From: Chitinophagales bacterium
Lineage (GTDB): Bacteria; Bacteroidota; Bacteroidia; Chitinophagales; LD1
Reading direction: 5' to 3'
DNA length: 49,164 nt
Assembly: GCA_016786765.1 (NCBI GenBank)
Contig: JAEUUZ010000027.1
Coordinates: 1 to 49,164, forward strand
Program-made: the position numbers and the translations under genes
Shown: positions 27,798 to 36,946 of the stretch, piece by piece
Layout: each line of letters opens with the position of its first letter
How positions within the stretch are numbered: position 1 is the stretch's first letter
The notes under the pieces: generated by a model
The model's database searches: none
Told to the model about the DNA's origin: nothing
What the model saw: the letters and a program-made list of their open reading frames with translations, nothing else

Positions 27798-28055
27798 ATG
27801 GCACACCACAAATCGGCAAAAAAGAGAATTCGTCAGACAGCTTCTAGACGTTTACGCAATAGATACTACGCAAAGACTACGCGAAATTTCATTCGTAATT
27901 TACGTTCGTTGAAAGACGCAAAATCATCTGAAGAGGCTTTACCAAAAGCATTTTCAATGGTAGACAAATTGGCTAAAAGAGGCTATATCCACAAAAATAA
28001 AGCCGGCAATTTGAAATCAAAATTATCTGCACGTATCGCTTCCCTTAAAAAGTAA
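27798..28055 (+). CDS. rpsT: 30S ribosomal protein S20
   Basis: 85 residues with the S20 signature HHKSAKKRIRQTASRRLRNR at the start, followed by basic helices and ending in LKSKLSARIASLKK. It binds 16S rRNA early in small-subunit assembly. Single-gene unit with its own -7 box and a strong terminator. Confidence 0.96.
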   Translation: MAHHKSAKKRIRQTASRRLRNRYYAKTTRNFIRNLRSLKDAKSSEEALPKAFSMVDKLAKRGYIHKNKAGNLKSKLSARIASLKK

Positions 28056-28080
28056 GCATTACTGCTCAAGAATACAATGG

Positions 28081-28105
28081 AGCCTCCGACAAGGAGGCTT
28101 TTTTT
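28081..28105 (+). terminator. Terminator of rpsT
   Basis: AGCCTCC-gacaa-GGAGGCT followed by seven T residues, a compact GC-rich hairpin. Confidence 0.9.
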
Positions 28106-28179
28106 GTTTCCATTCGGTTGCCGATGAAACGATTAGAAAGTTTAGGCGCTCCGAAACTTTATCCTTTAAAATAGAAATG

Positions 28180-28187
28180 TATTTTTG
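28180..28187 (+). promoter_or_regulatory. -7 box upstream of the aldolase gene
   Basis: TATTTTTG matches TAnnTTTG, 25 nt before the ATG. No good -33 TTG is seen. Confidence 0.45.
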
Positions 28188-28212
28188 TCCACTTCAAATT
28201 TAAACACACGCG

Positions 28213-29274
28213 ATGAAAACGGATGATATTGTAAAATTATTAGGCGAAGAGAAAGCCAATTATTTATTGGGACACACGTCCAAAACCTTTTCAAAAGAGC
28301 AATTGTATTTGCCGGGAAAAGATTTCGTGGAGAACTACTGGAAAGACAGCAATAGAAATATACGAACATTACAAAGTTTGCAAACTATCGCCAATGCCGG
28401 CCGTTTAGGAGGCACAGGCTATTTGTCGATTTTGCCTGTAGATCAGGGAATAGAGCATAGTGCAGGCGCATCATTCGCACCAAACCCGGTGTGTTTCGAT
28501 CCGCAAGGCATTGTAGAATTAGCGATAGAAGGCGGTTGTAATGCTGTAGCTTCAACCTACGGAGTGTTGGCGTCTGTTGCGCGTAAATACGCCCACAGAA
28601 TTCCATTCGTAGTTAAAATCAACCATAACGAGTTCCTAAGCTATCCAAATTCTTTCGATCAAATTATGTTCGGTACTATTAAAGATGCATGGAATATGGG
28701 AGCAGTGGCTGTGGGAGCAACCATCTACTTTGGTTCTGAAGAATCTAAACGCCAAATTGTAGAAGTAGCTAAAGCCTTTGAATATGCGCACGAGTTAGGT
28801 ATGGCGACTATTTTGTGGTGCTATACCCGAAATTCTGCCTTCAAAAAAGACGGTGTCGATTATCACGTTTCTGCTGATTTAACCGGACAAGCAAACCACT
28901 TAGGGGTTACCATTCAAGCCGATATTATTAAACAAAAATTACCGGAAACTAATGGCGGTTATAATGCCTTGAACTTCGGTAAAACACATAAGAAAGTATA
29001 TTCTGAATTAACTACAGATCACCCTATTGATTTAACCCGTTACCAATTGGCAAACTGCTACATGGGTCGCGTGGGTTTAATTAACTCGGGTGGAGCATCG
29101 GCAGGTGAGTCTGATTTAGCGGAAGCAGTTGCAACAGCCATCATTAACAAACGTGCGGGTGGCATGGGATTGATTTCGGGAAGAAAGGCATTCCAACGTC
29201 CGTTGAAAGATGGTGTTCATTTATTGAACGCAATTCAAGATGTGTATTTGAACAACGAAGTTACGATCGCTTAA
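28213..29274 (+). CDS. fbaB: Class I fructose-bisphosphate aldolase (FbaB/DhnA type)
   Basis: The 353-residue length and motifs fit the bacterial class I (Schiff-base) aldolase family. [14 protein letters not shown] lies in the first beta/alpha unit, then [21 protein letters not shown], and the C-terminal phosphate-binding region [14 protein letters not shown] with [13 protein letters not shown]. It cleaves fructose-1,6-bisphosphate to triose phosphates in the cytoplasm. It lies 8 nt upstream of accD, so the two are probably cotranscribed, linking central carbon flow with fatty-acid synthesis by position only. Confidence 0.92.
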   Translation: MKTDDIVKLLGEEKANYLLGHTSKTFSKEQLYLPGKDFVENYWKDSNRNIRTLQSLQTIANAGRLGGTGYLSILPVDQGIEHSAGASFAPNPVCFDPQGIVELAIEGGCNAVASTYGVLASVARKYAHRIPFVVKINHNEFLSYPNSFDQIMFGTIKDAWNMGAVAVGATIYFGSEESKRQIVEVAKAFEYAHELGMATILWCYTRNSAFKKDGVDYHVSADLTGQANHLGVTIQADIIKQKLPETNGGYNALNFGKTHKKVYSELTTDHPIDLTRYQLANCYMGRVGLINSGGASAGESDLAEAVATAIINKRAGGMGLISGRKAFQRPLKDGVHLLNAIQDVYLNNEVTIA

Positions 29275-29282
29275 TCTCAATT

Positions 29283-30149
29283 TTGAATATGCAGGAACCT
29301 CGTAAACCTTGGTGGAAAAGGCTAAGGAAGGGTGTCGACACTTCTACGGAAGAAAAGCTCGAAACCCCTGATGGTATTTGGCATAAATGCAATGGCTGTA
29401 AGAAAGCTTTGCTGGTTACTCAACTTCGCGATAATTTACATACTTGTCCGCATTGCAATTACCACGAAAAGATTGACGCAGAAGATTATTTCGATATTCT
29501 TTTTGACGATAAAAAGTGTGAGGAACACTTCACTGAACTTCGTTCTAAGGATATTCTTCACTTCGTTGATACCAAATCGTACGAAAAGCGAATCAACGAT
29601 GCCATTGAAAACACAGATTTGAAAGAAGCCATGCGGGTTATGGTGGGTGCCATTGGCGGTAATACAACAGTGGTAGCGGCCATGGATTTTCGATTTATTG
29701 GTGGATCGTTAGGTTCGGTGATGGGAGAGAAGATATCAAGGGCTATCGATTTGGCAATTGAACGAAAAGCTCCTTTCCTTATTATTTCCAAATCAGGTGG
29801 GGCACGTATGCAGGAATCGGCTTTTTCGTTGATGCAAATGGCGAAAACTTCTGCTAAATTGCATCAATTGGCGGAAGCGAAAGTGCCGTACATCTCTTTA
29901 TTAACGAATCCAACTACCGGAGGTGTTTCGGCCTCCTTTGCCATGTTGGGCGATTTGAATATTGCCGAGCCGGGTGCTTTGATAGGTTTTGCAGGTCCGC
30001 GTGTTATAGAGGAAACTACCAAACGCAAATTGCCTGAAGGATTCCAAACGGCTGAATTTCAATTGGAAAATGGTTTTTTGGACTTTATTGTCGACCGAAA
30101 AGAATTGAAAGAGAAACTAACTAAAGTCTTAAATCTCTTAAAAAAGTAA
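29283..30149 (+). CDS. accD: Acetyl-CoA carboxylase carboxyltransferase subunit beta
   Basis: 288 residues. The N-terminal four-cysteine zinc ribbon (Cys36, Cys39, Cys55, Cys58) is characteristic of AccD. The crotonase-like carboxyltransferase domain follows, with GGSLGSVMGEK, SGGARMQE (oxyanion region), NPTTGGVSASFA and IGFAGPRVIE. With AccA it transfers the carboxyl group from carboxybiotin to acetyl-CoA, the first step of fatty-acid synthesis. A second ATG two codons in (29289) could also be the start. Confidence 0.95.
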   Translation: MNMQEPRKPWWKRLRKGVDTSTEEKLETPDGIWHKCNGCKKALLVTQLRDNLHTCPHCNYHEKIDAEDYFDILFDDKKCEEHFTELRSKDILHFVDTKSYEKRINDAIENTDLKEAMRVMVGAIGGNTTVVAAMDFRFIGGSLGSVMGEKISRAIDLAIERKAPFLIISKSGGARMQESAFSLMQMAKTSAKLHQLAEAKVPYISLLTNPTTGGVSASFAMLGDLNIAEPGALIGFAGPRVIEETTKRKLPEGFQTAEFQLENGFLDFIVDRKELKEKLTKVLNLLKK

Positions 30150-30166
30150 GAACCCGAAATTTCTGC

Positions 30167-30196
30167 TTTGGAAATTGAGATTACTTTTTATCTTTG
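30167..30196 (+). promoter_or_regulatory. Promoter of rpsO
   Basis: TTTG at 30167-30170, an 18-nt spacer and TATCTTTG at 30189-30196 fit the Bacteroidota consensus. The rpsO ATG lies 38 nt downstream. Confidence 0.7.
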
Positions 30197-30234
30197 CCGA
30201 CTAATTAGAAAAAATAAAATAAAAGCATAATACC

Positions 30235-30504
30235 ATGCATTTGACGAAAGAAGGAAAAGTAGAACTATTTAAAACATACGGTGGTTCTGAGAAAAACACA
30301 GGTTCAACTGAAGCGCAGATCGCTTTGTTTACACAACGCATCAACTTCATGTCTGGCCACTTGAAAGAAAACAAGAAAGATCACGCTACTACGCGTTCGT
30401 TGCTGAAACTAGTAGGTAAAAGAAGAAGATTATTGAATTACCTAGCAAAACAAGATTTGAACGGATACCGTTCCTTGATTGAAAAATTAGGAATCAGAAA
30501 ATAA
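30235..30504 (+). CDS. rpsO: 30S ribosomal protein S15
   Basis: 89 residues with the S15 helices: [20 protein letters not shown], then [15 protein letters not shown] and [19 protein letters not shown]. It binds the 16S rRNA central domain and helps join the subunits. It has its own promoter and terminator ahead of pnp, keeping the widely conserved rpsO-pnp order. Confidence 0.97.
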   Translation: MHLTKEGKVELFKTYGGSEKNTGSTEAQIALFTQRINFMSGHLKENKKDHATTRSLLKLVGKRRRLLNYLAKQDLNGYRSLIEKLGIRK

Positions 30505-30512
30505 ACCTCAAG

Positions 30513-30543
30513 AAAAGGTTGGTGAAGTTCACCGACCTTTTTT
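30513..30543 (+). terminator. Terminator between rpsO and pnp
   Basis: AAGGTTGGTGAA / TTCACCGACCTT with one mismatch and almost no loop, followed by T6. Read-through into pnp remains possible. Confidence 0.8.
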
Positions 30544-30641
30544 GTTTTAGTTAACACAAGATTTTAGACGAAGAAAAAGGCAGAACACAGGCTCGTATTG
30601 AGCTATGGATGTTTGCCGTAAATAATTGAAAAAACAAAAAG

Positions 30642-32762
30642 ATGAAAGTAATTACAAAGAAAATTGACTTAGGAAACGGAAAACTAATTGAAATTGAGAC
30701 AGGGAAAATGGCAAAACAAGCCGATGGATCTGTGATGTTGAAAGTGGGTAGCACAATGATTTTGGCTACAGTATGTGCAGATAGAGAAGCAAAAGATGGT
30801 GTTGATTTTATGCCATTGACAGTAGAATATCAAGAGAAATTTGCGGCTGCCGGAAAATACCCAGGCGGATTTTTTAAGCGTGAAGCCAGACCAACAGAAG
30901 GAGAAATTTTGATTTCACGTTTGGTAGATAGAGCATTACGCCCATTGTTCCCGGAAGATTTCCACGCGAACGTAGTTGTTCACATGACGTTGTTTTCAGC
31001 TGATATGAATGAATTGCCGGATGCATACGCATGTTTTGCTGCATCAGCGGCTTTGGCTTGTTCAACAGTGCCTTTCGGAGGTCCAATCTCTGAAGTACGT
31101 GTTGCACGTATCGATGGTAAATTGATGATTAACCCATTCAAATCGGAGATTGAATCAGCCGGTATTGATATCGATTTGATTGTTGCAGCAACTGCGAACA
31201 GCATTGTGATGGTGGAAGGCGAAATGAATGAAGTTAGCGAAGCGGATATGTTAGAAGCAATTGCTTTCGCTCACGAAGCCATTAAAAAACAATTGGTGTT
31301 GATTAAAGAGTTAGAAGCAGAGTGTGGAACAACCGAGAAATTTGCATACAGCCACGAGAAAAGCGATGAAGATTTGAAAAAAGCGATCTACGATGCTTGC
31401 TACGCAAAATGCGAAGAAGTAGCCGGAAGAGGAGTGGCTGATAAATATGTACGTAAAGATTCGTTCTCTGCTATTAAAGCAGAATTTGTGGCAACATTAA
31501 CTCCCGAAGAAGCTAAGGAAAAATCGTTTTTGATTGGTCAGTACTTCCACAAATGCGAAAAAGATGCAGTTAGAAATGTGATGTTGACAAAACAGATTCG
31601 TTTAGATGGACGAAAAATGGATGAAATCAGACCCATTTGGTGTGAGGTAGACTATTTGCCAAGTCCACACGGTTCTGCAGTATTTACACGTGGCGAAACA
31701 CAATCATTAACAACTGTAACATTGGGTACATCTTTGGATGCGCAAACAATGGATGGTGTGGTAATAGAAGAAGAACGTAAATTTATGTTGCATTATAACT
31801 TCCCGCCATTTTCAGTTGGTGAAGCTAGAACGCCACGTGGATTGGGTAGAAGAGAAGTAGGACACGGAAACTTGGCGCTTAGAGCGTTAGAGAAAGTAAT
31901 TCCTACCGATACACCTTATACGATTCGTGTTGTTTCTGATATTTTAGAATCGAACGGTTCGTCATCTATGGCAACAGTTTGCGCTGGTACATTGGCGTTG
32001 ATGGATGCAGGGGTGAAAATTAAAGCACCTGTTTCAGGTATTGCGATGGGATTGATTACTGACGGTAAAGGTAGTTACGCCATTCTTTCCGATATCTTAG
32101 GTGATGAAGATCACTTGGGTGATATGGACTTTAAAGTGTGTGGAACGTCAAAAGGAATCACCGCTTGCCAAATGGATATTAAAATCGATGGCTTATCGCA
32201 CGAGTTGTTGACGAATGCATTGAACCAAGCGAAAGCAGGCCGTTTACATATCTTAGGCAAATTGGTAGAAACATTAGCTGAACCAAGAGCCGATTACAAA
32301 CCGCAAGCACCGCGTGTAGAGCGCATTGTTATCGACAAAGAATACATTGGCGCTGTGATTGGACCAGGTGGAAAAATCATTCAAGAAATTCAGAAAGTAA
32401 CAGGTACAACCATTCAAATCGAGGAAAAAGACGAGAAAGGTATTGTAGAAATCTTCTCTCCAAACTTAGAAGGTATCAACAAAGCATTGCGTTGGGTGAA
32501 AGGTATCGTTGCCGTTCCTGAAGTAGGAGAGGTATACGAAGCAACAGTTAAGTCTATCATGCCTTACGGAGCTTTTGTTGAGTTCATGCCGGGAAAACAA
32601 GGTTTGTTGCACATTTCAGAAGTATCGCATGCACGTTTAGAAAACATGGATGGCGTATTGAAAGAAAATGAAGTGATTAAAGTGAAGTTACTAGGGGTTG
32701 ATAACAAAACCGGTAAATTCAAGTTATCTCGTAAAGTGTTGTTGGATAAACCGGCACAATAA
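30642..32762 (+). CDS. pnp: Polynucleotide phosphorylase
   Basis: 706 residues in the complete PNPase order: first RNase PH domain (about 10-140, with [15 protein letters not shown]), helical linker, catalytic second RNase PH domain (about 310-540, FTRGETQSL...[11 protein letters not shown]), KH domain (about 560-620, [16 protein letters not shown]) and S1 domain (about 625-695, [19 protein letters not shown]). It degrades mRNA 3' to 5' phosphorolytically and can add tails. It has a terminator on both sides and an upstream leader of about 130 nt after the rpsO stop. Confidence 0.97.
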   Translation: MKVITKKIDLGNGKLIEIETGKMAKQADGSVMLKVGSTMILATVCADREAKDGVDFMPLTVEYQEKFAAAGKYPGGFFKREARPTEGEILISRLVDRALRPLFPEDFHANVVVHMTLFSADMNELPDAYACFAASAALACSTVPFGGPISEVRVARIDGKLMINPFKSEIESAGIDIDLIVAATANSIVMVEGEMNEVSEADMLEAIAFAHEAIKKQLVLIKELEAECGTTEKFAYSHEKSDEDLKKAIYDACYAKCEEVAGRGVADKYVRKDSFSAIKAEFVATLTPEEAKEKSFLIGQYFHKCEKDAVRNVMLTKQIRLDGRKMDEIRPIWCEVDYLPSPHGSAVFTRGETQSLTTVTLGTSLDAQTMDGVVIEEERKFMLHYNFPPFSVGEARTPRGLGRREVGHGNLALRALEKVIPTDTPYTIRVVSDILESNGSSSMATVCAGTLALMDAGVKIKAPVSGIAMGLITDGKGSYAILSDILGDEDHLGDMDFKVCGTSKGITACQMDIKIDGLSHELLTNALNQAKAGRLHILGKLVETLAEPRADYKPQAPRVERIVIDKEYIGAVIGPGGKIIQEIQKVTGTTIQIEEKDEKGIVEIFSPNLEGINKALRWVKGIVAVPEVGEVYEATVKSIMPYGAFVEFMPGKQGLLHISEVSHARLENMDGVLKENEVIKVKLLGVDNKTGKFKLSRKVLLDKPAQ

Positions 32763-32785
32763 TTGAAATACATTAACAGTATGCG

Positions 32786-32818
32786 AATCTCTTCTTGCCT
32801 TGGTAAGAAGAGATTTTT
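32786..32818 (+). terminator. Terminator of pnp
   Basis: AATCTCTTCTT / AAGAAGAGATT stem of 11 bp with an 8-nt loop and a short T-run. Confidence 0.8.
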
Positions 32819-32855
32819 ACTTTAAACCAAAATCTTAATTACTTTTGACTAAATC

Positions 32856-33371
32856 ATGATTATGAAATACAGCTTAGCTATTTTACTTTTTATCTTTTTG
32901 GAAGCACCTGTGTTCGCTCAAAGGGATTCAAAAAATTGCACCCTATTGCATCAGTTATTAGCAAAGGCGAAATCCAATACTTTACTAAGTGAGTCGTTAG
33001 AATCTATTCCTACCGATGAATTGCCGATGTGGAAAGCCAAAACACAATTGGATGGGGCTAAACGATGTTATGTGCAAGATGCATTCAGCTATAAATTATA
33101 TGCTGCTGAATTCAATTATGCTGAAGGCAGTAAATTGGATCCGGTGTTGAGCCAACAGTTCAATACTATGTATAAGCAATTAACAGATTGTTTTAAAAAT
33201 GAGTTCCGTTCTCGTTTGTTAAATGGCGATGAGTTTGTATTGCTTGGTGCGGATATGGATGGTATAGGTGAATATCTTCATTTGAAGGTGAATATGTATG
33301 TACTTTATAATCCTGCGGATAAGAAACAAACATTGGTGTTGAGTTTATCTTATGATCCGGGTGATAAATAA
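32856..33371 (+). CDS. Secreted protein of unknown function
   Basis: 171 residues; the true start may be the second ATG at 32862, giving signal peptide MKYSLAILLFIFLEAPVFAQ. The mature part has two cysteines near the N-terminus and middle (NCTLLHQLL, KRCYVQDAF) and one near the centre (LTDCFKNEF). It contains acidic and aromatic strands and ends LVLSLSYDPGDK. No catalytic motif. Likely periplasmic. Not recognised. Convergent with the GH27 gene across a shared terminator. Confidence 0.68.
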   Translation: MIMKYSLAILLFIFLEAPVFAQRDSKNCTLLHQLLAKAKSNTLLSESLESIPTDELPMWKAKTQLDGAKRCYVQDAFSYKLYAAEFNYAEGSKLDPVLSQQFNTMYKQLTDCFKNEFRSRLLNGDEFVLLGADMDGIGEYLHLKVNMYVLYNPADKKQTLVLSLSYDPGDK

Positions 33372-33387
33372 ATGCAGTTACAAAATT

Positions 33388-33420
33388 AAAAAGGTCGGTT
33401 GCTATAACCGACCTTTTTTT
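33388..33420. terminator. Bidirectional terminator
   Basis: AAGGTCGGTT-gctat-AACCGACCTT with A-run before and T-run after. It serves both the secreted-protein gene and, reaching its stop codon at 33419-33421, the GH27 gene. Confidence 0.85.
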
Positions 33421-34846
33421 ATTTAGCGAGTTTGAATTGAAGAATTCCGTGTGTAGGAATGGTGGCTGTTATACTGTTATCTTTTAGGTATGCGATTTGT
33501 TTACTCCACAAATTCTTTGATGTGGTAAATGTACCTGAACTAATTTTATCTAGTTTAACGGTTGTCGTTTTTTCTTTAGCACTTAGGTTAATAATAGCAA
33601 TAGCGGTTGTTCCATCCGACAGTGGTTTACTCCACACTTGAATGCCGTCTTTTTCGTATATAAATGCAGCTTGTTTGCCAAGTCGATCTTGGTTAAGGGC
33701 GATAATATCATCGTTGGTAATGAGACTCATGGTAAACGAATCTATTTTGGTAAGGTCGCAACCCAACAAGAGCGGGGAGGCCAACATGCTCCACATCCCG
33801 AAATGCAATTGCTGTTCTGCTTCTGTTAAACGGCATTTGCGGCTATCGTTGTTCCAGCCTACTATACCTAATACTAACATATCTGGGTCGTTCCAATGCC
33901 CGGGGGATGCAAATGTTGAGAGTCTCTTTTGTTTGTTGAGTAGTCGATTAACAGAAGCCCAAGTATCGACAATATCTCCAGTAGTTCTCCAACTGTTGCC
34001 GCCCACTGCTTTGCCCCATTTCCAAACCTTTCCTAAGCCATACTGACAAAGGCTATACACAATATCACGGTTTGAATTTTGAATGAATTGATTCATGAAG
34101 ATGTATGGCTTTTGCAAATTCTTTTTCACTAAAAAAGTGCGAACCGTGTAGGAGCATAAGTCGTATTTCAAATAGTCAACACCCCATTTTTCGTATGTTT
34201 TAATGTCTTGTTCTTCGTGATTTAAGGAGCCTAAAAACCCACCGCACGTGCGCGATCCCGGTGAACTGTAGATGCCGAATTTCAAACCTTTGCTGTGGAT
34301 GTAATCGGAAAGTGCAGTTAAATCGGGGAACTTACTGTTAGTCGCAATTTCACCATCGGGTTTGCGTTCTTCACTTTCCCAACCATCATCGATATTGATA
34401 TAGCCCCAACCGTGATCTATTAGGCCTGTTGAAACCATTACATCTGCGGCATTGCGAATGTCTTTATCGGTAACACGCAATCCGAATACATTCCAACTGT
34501 TCCAGCCCATAGCAGGGGTTAACGAAATTTCATCACCCACTTTAATATCAAAGGTTAAAGTATCGGCACCGAAATTGTTCTTGGCGATTAAACGAGTCGT
34601 ATAGTTGTTTTTTGCAGGAGTTACGCCAGAAATAACGCCCGTGTTTTTATCAACGGTTAACCCTTGAGGAAGCCCGAGAACAGTGTATTCCACTGGCTTT
34701 GCTCCGGTAGCGGGAATTTTGTAGAGGAATGGGCGATTCGGTTTCGCTCCGTAAACATCGGCTCCATGAATTTTTGGCGTGGTTGTTTCTTGTGCAAATG
34801 CAGAAATGCTGATGGTCAGCCAAAAAGCGCTGAAAATTTTATGCAT
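33419..34846 (-). CDS. GH27 alpha-galactosidase with N-terminal Ig-like domain
   Basis: 475 residues. Signal peptide (FSAFWLTISISAFAQ), then a putative Ig/He_PIG domain (about 25-105: LPQGLTVDKNTGVISGVTP). A GH27 TIM barrel starts at TPAMGWNSWNVFG. The catalytic nucleophile is Asp229 in YLKYDLC and the acid/base is Asp291 in WRTTGDI; WNDPDMLVLG follows. The C-terminal beta domain spans about 390-475. It removes terminal alpha-galactose from sugars or glycans, probably in the periplasm; no T9SS domain is seen. It overlaps the preceding membrane-protein gene by 8 nt. Confidence 0.93.
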   Translation of the reverse strand: MHKIFSAFWLTISISAFAQETTTPKIHGADVYGAKPNRPFLYKIPATGAKPVEYTVLGLPQGLTVDKNTGVISGVTPAKNNYTTRLIAKNNFGADTLTFDIKVGDEISLTPAMGWNSWNVFGLRVTDKDIRNAADVMVSTGLIDHGWGYINIDDGWESEERKPDGEIATNSKFPDLTALSDYIHSKGLKFGIYSSPGSRTCGGFLGSLNHEEQDIKTYEKWGVDYLKYDLCSYTVRTFLVKKNLQKPYIFMNQFIQNSNRDIVYSLCQYGLGKVWKWGKAVGGNSWRTTGDIVDTWASVNRLLNKQKRLSTFASPGHWNDPDMLVLGIVGWNNDSRKCRLTEAEQQLHFGMWSMLASPLLLGCDLTKIDSFTMSLITNDDIIALNQDRLGKQAAFIYEKDGIQVWSKPLSDGTTAIAIINLSAKEKTTTVKLDKISSGTFTTSKNLWSKQIAYLKDNSITATIPTHGILQFKLAK

Positions 34847-35186
34847 GTTGTTTTGAATTTTGAGTTGCGTTTTTTCGAAAAATCAGCCATCCTGCCGGTA
34901 ATACCACACTTACTAATAGGCAAATGAAGTTAATGCTGTGGTCGGCTATTAATTGTTTTACAAGAAATGAAAAGTGGTAATACAAAGGATAGAGAACACC
35001 GATGCTATAAAACAATAGACTCGGAGCTGATAAAAGTCCAAGTCCCAATAAACATAAGGTATAGCTGATGATATGAATGCTATGTGACGTTACCGATTCA
35101 TCCGTAATGGGCGAAAATAGGCCATACACGTGAATCAAAATGCACACCACAAAAAAAGCCTGCAATAAGCGTGTTACAACTTTCAT
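34839..35186 (-). CDS. Small membrane protein between PlsB-like and GH27 genes
   Basis: 115 residues with four hydrophobic segments (about 5-25, 38-55, 58-78, 85-105) and a polar C-terminal tail. No family recognised. Its ATG overlaps the stop of the acyltransferase gene (TAATG) and its 3' end overlaps the GH27 start by 8 nt, so all three are likely translated in a coupled way. Confidence 0.68.
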   Translation of the reverse strand: MKVVTRLLQAFFVVCILIHVYGLFSPITDESVTSHSIHIISYTLCLLGLGLLSAPSLLFYSIGVLYPLYYHFSFLVKQLIADHSINFICLLVSVVLPAGWLIFRKNATQNSKQHA

Positions 35187-36880
35187 TACACCTGTTTTTC
35201 CAAGTTATAGCCTTCTAATCGATTGTGATAATAGTACAGTAGTTTTAAATCTTCAGAATAGTAATAGCTACCATCTGTAGATTTTTCAAGCGGTGAATGG
35301 GCATGATATAGATTGATATTGGTCATGCCGTGTTCAATCAATTTATCGGTAGTGAAACGAATTTCCGGAGACAGTAATACTTCGTTGTTTTTGTTCATTT
35401 CTTTCAAGCGCTCTTTCAGTCGTTCGATGGCTTCATTGAGCTCAGTAGCAGGAATTTTAATGTCTTCGGGTGGTGTACGCAGTAAAGTATATAAATCGAC
35501 CGATTTATATTTCTTGCGCAATAACTCAAACGAAGCAAAACATACCAAATGACTGGTGAGTACAACGTTGTATTTGAAATACTGTCCAACAATTTTTTCG
35601 CCTAACATGCGCGTGTATTCATCTTCACGTTGTTGATCATCGGTGAGTTCGCCATTGGTAACGAAATAATTGCGTACATCGATCTTATGCCCCAATTGGT
35701 TATAGCTGTCACCGTTCATATCAACATTATTGCCAATTACATCCATTGGTTCGCCAAAGGAAATGGCCAAAGAAGAAGAAGCCGACAAAAACTTGAAAAT
35801 GAATTTGATCATTTTGTATGAGGTAGAATATTCATCGTTTTCTTTGAGGAACTTTTCTTTTCCCGTTTCCTTCAAGTAATCGTTGATGAGCGATTCGGCC
35901 TCTAAAACGAAATGATAATTGATAATGAGCGGCACAACGAACACTTTAGGAGCGGTTTCTTTATTAAAATGTTTGTAGTGGTTTTTCTGCGCTTCAACAG
36001 CTGTTCCTAACAAGCCTAACTTCAATCTTTTCTCTAAACTTCCCGAGCGTGAGCGCGTTCCTCCGGGGAAGAAAATTGAATGTGCTCCTGATTGGATAGC
36101 CTCTCGAGAATAGGTTTTTAGGGTTTCGAGGTAAAAGCCGTTTTTCTTTCTTCGGTCTACTTTATAAGCCCCTAAATTGCTCATGAATGAAGAAAGAATT
36201 TTGATGGAGAAAAGATTCAACCCTGCACCATACAAGAATGCCGGTAGGCCCACTTCATTCAATACCCAGCCCACCATAATGGAATCCATGTTACTAAAGT
36301 GGGTAGGGGCAACAATAACAGTGCCTTGCTTGGCTAGTGCTCTGATTTTTTCTACGTTACCGGTGATAGGGATTTTTTCGTGTATAGTTTTCGCATTAGC
36401 GCTTATTGTCTTGAACCACTTTCCCGGAGCGGCTTTCAAGATTCTTCCGAAAAATTGCGGTAAAACAATTCGCGCTAATGAAAATATCTTTGGGTCGAAT
36501 TTGCCAACAATTTCGTTGGTGTAGCGGTAAATGATTTCGCGGGTAATTTCATCGGGCGTAGTTTCCGATTCTTTATTTAGGGCATCTAGTTGAATGTATT
36601 TGCTTTTGACGTTGTTCCAAAACTGTCGTTCATCTTTAGGGTCGGCCTTCCACGGTGTAAGGGTAAGTCGAATTTTTTCTTGATACAAGATTTTTGAAAG
36701 TTCTTCCTTCAGTTCTTTTTCGGTGGGGTATTTGGCTTTCAATTTTTGATACACCGATTCTTCCACTTGGCGCACAAATTCTTCTCGCTTTTCCGTTAAA
36801 CGCGTGATAGGCCATTCGTTCAAATCTTCAATGATATAGGGAAGTGGATATTCCTGCGGAGAAAAAACACGATAACTCAT
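35186..36880 (-). CDS. PlsB-like glycerol-phosphate acyltransferase
   Basis: 564 residues. The acyltransferase core (about 180-330) has HX4D as HFSNMDS (His194, Asp199), the substrate motif FPGGTRSRSG, and a later VVPLIINYHF block, the order seen in PlsB/PlsC. Long N- and C-terminal helical regions distinguish it from short PlsC enzymes and resemble PlsB. No signal peptide; membrane-associated on the cytoplasmic side. It should acylate glycerol-3-phosphate or a lyso-lipid. Which step it performs is inferred. First gene of the unit with the membrane protein and GH27. Confidence 0.82.
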   Translation of the reverse strand: MSYRVFSPQEYPLPYIIEDLNEWPITRLTEKREEFVRQVEESVYQKLKAKYPTEKELKEELSKILYQEKIRLTLTPWKADPKDERQFWNNVKSKYIQLDALNKESETTPDEITREIIYRYTNEIVGKFDPKIFSLARIVLPQFFGRILKAAPGKWFKTISANAKTIHEKIPITGNVEKIRALAKQGTVIVAPTHFSNMDSIMVGWVLNEVGLPAFLYGAGLNLFSIKILSSFMSNLGAYKVDRRKKNGFYLETLKTYSREAIQSGAHSIFFPGGTRSRSGSLEKRLKLGLLGTAVEAQKNHYKHFNKETAPKVFVVPLIINYHFVLEAESLINDYLKETGKEKFLKENDEYSTSYKMIKFIFKFLSASSSLAISFGEPMDVIGNNVDMNGDSYNQLGHKIDVRNYFVTNGELTDDQQREDEYTRMLGEKIVGQYFKYNVVLTSHLVCFASFELLRKKYKSVDLYTLLRTPPEDIKIPATELNEAIERLKERLKEMNKNNEVLLSPEIRFTTDKLIEHGMTNINLYHAHSPLEKSTDGSYYYSEDLKLLYYYHNRLEGYNLEKQV

Positions 36881-36946
36881 AACCTCTTAATTTCAGCATT
36901 AAGATAAAGGAGTTTTTTGAAAAGCGTAGCGAAATCGCTAAAACTT

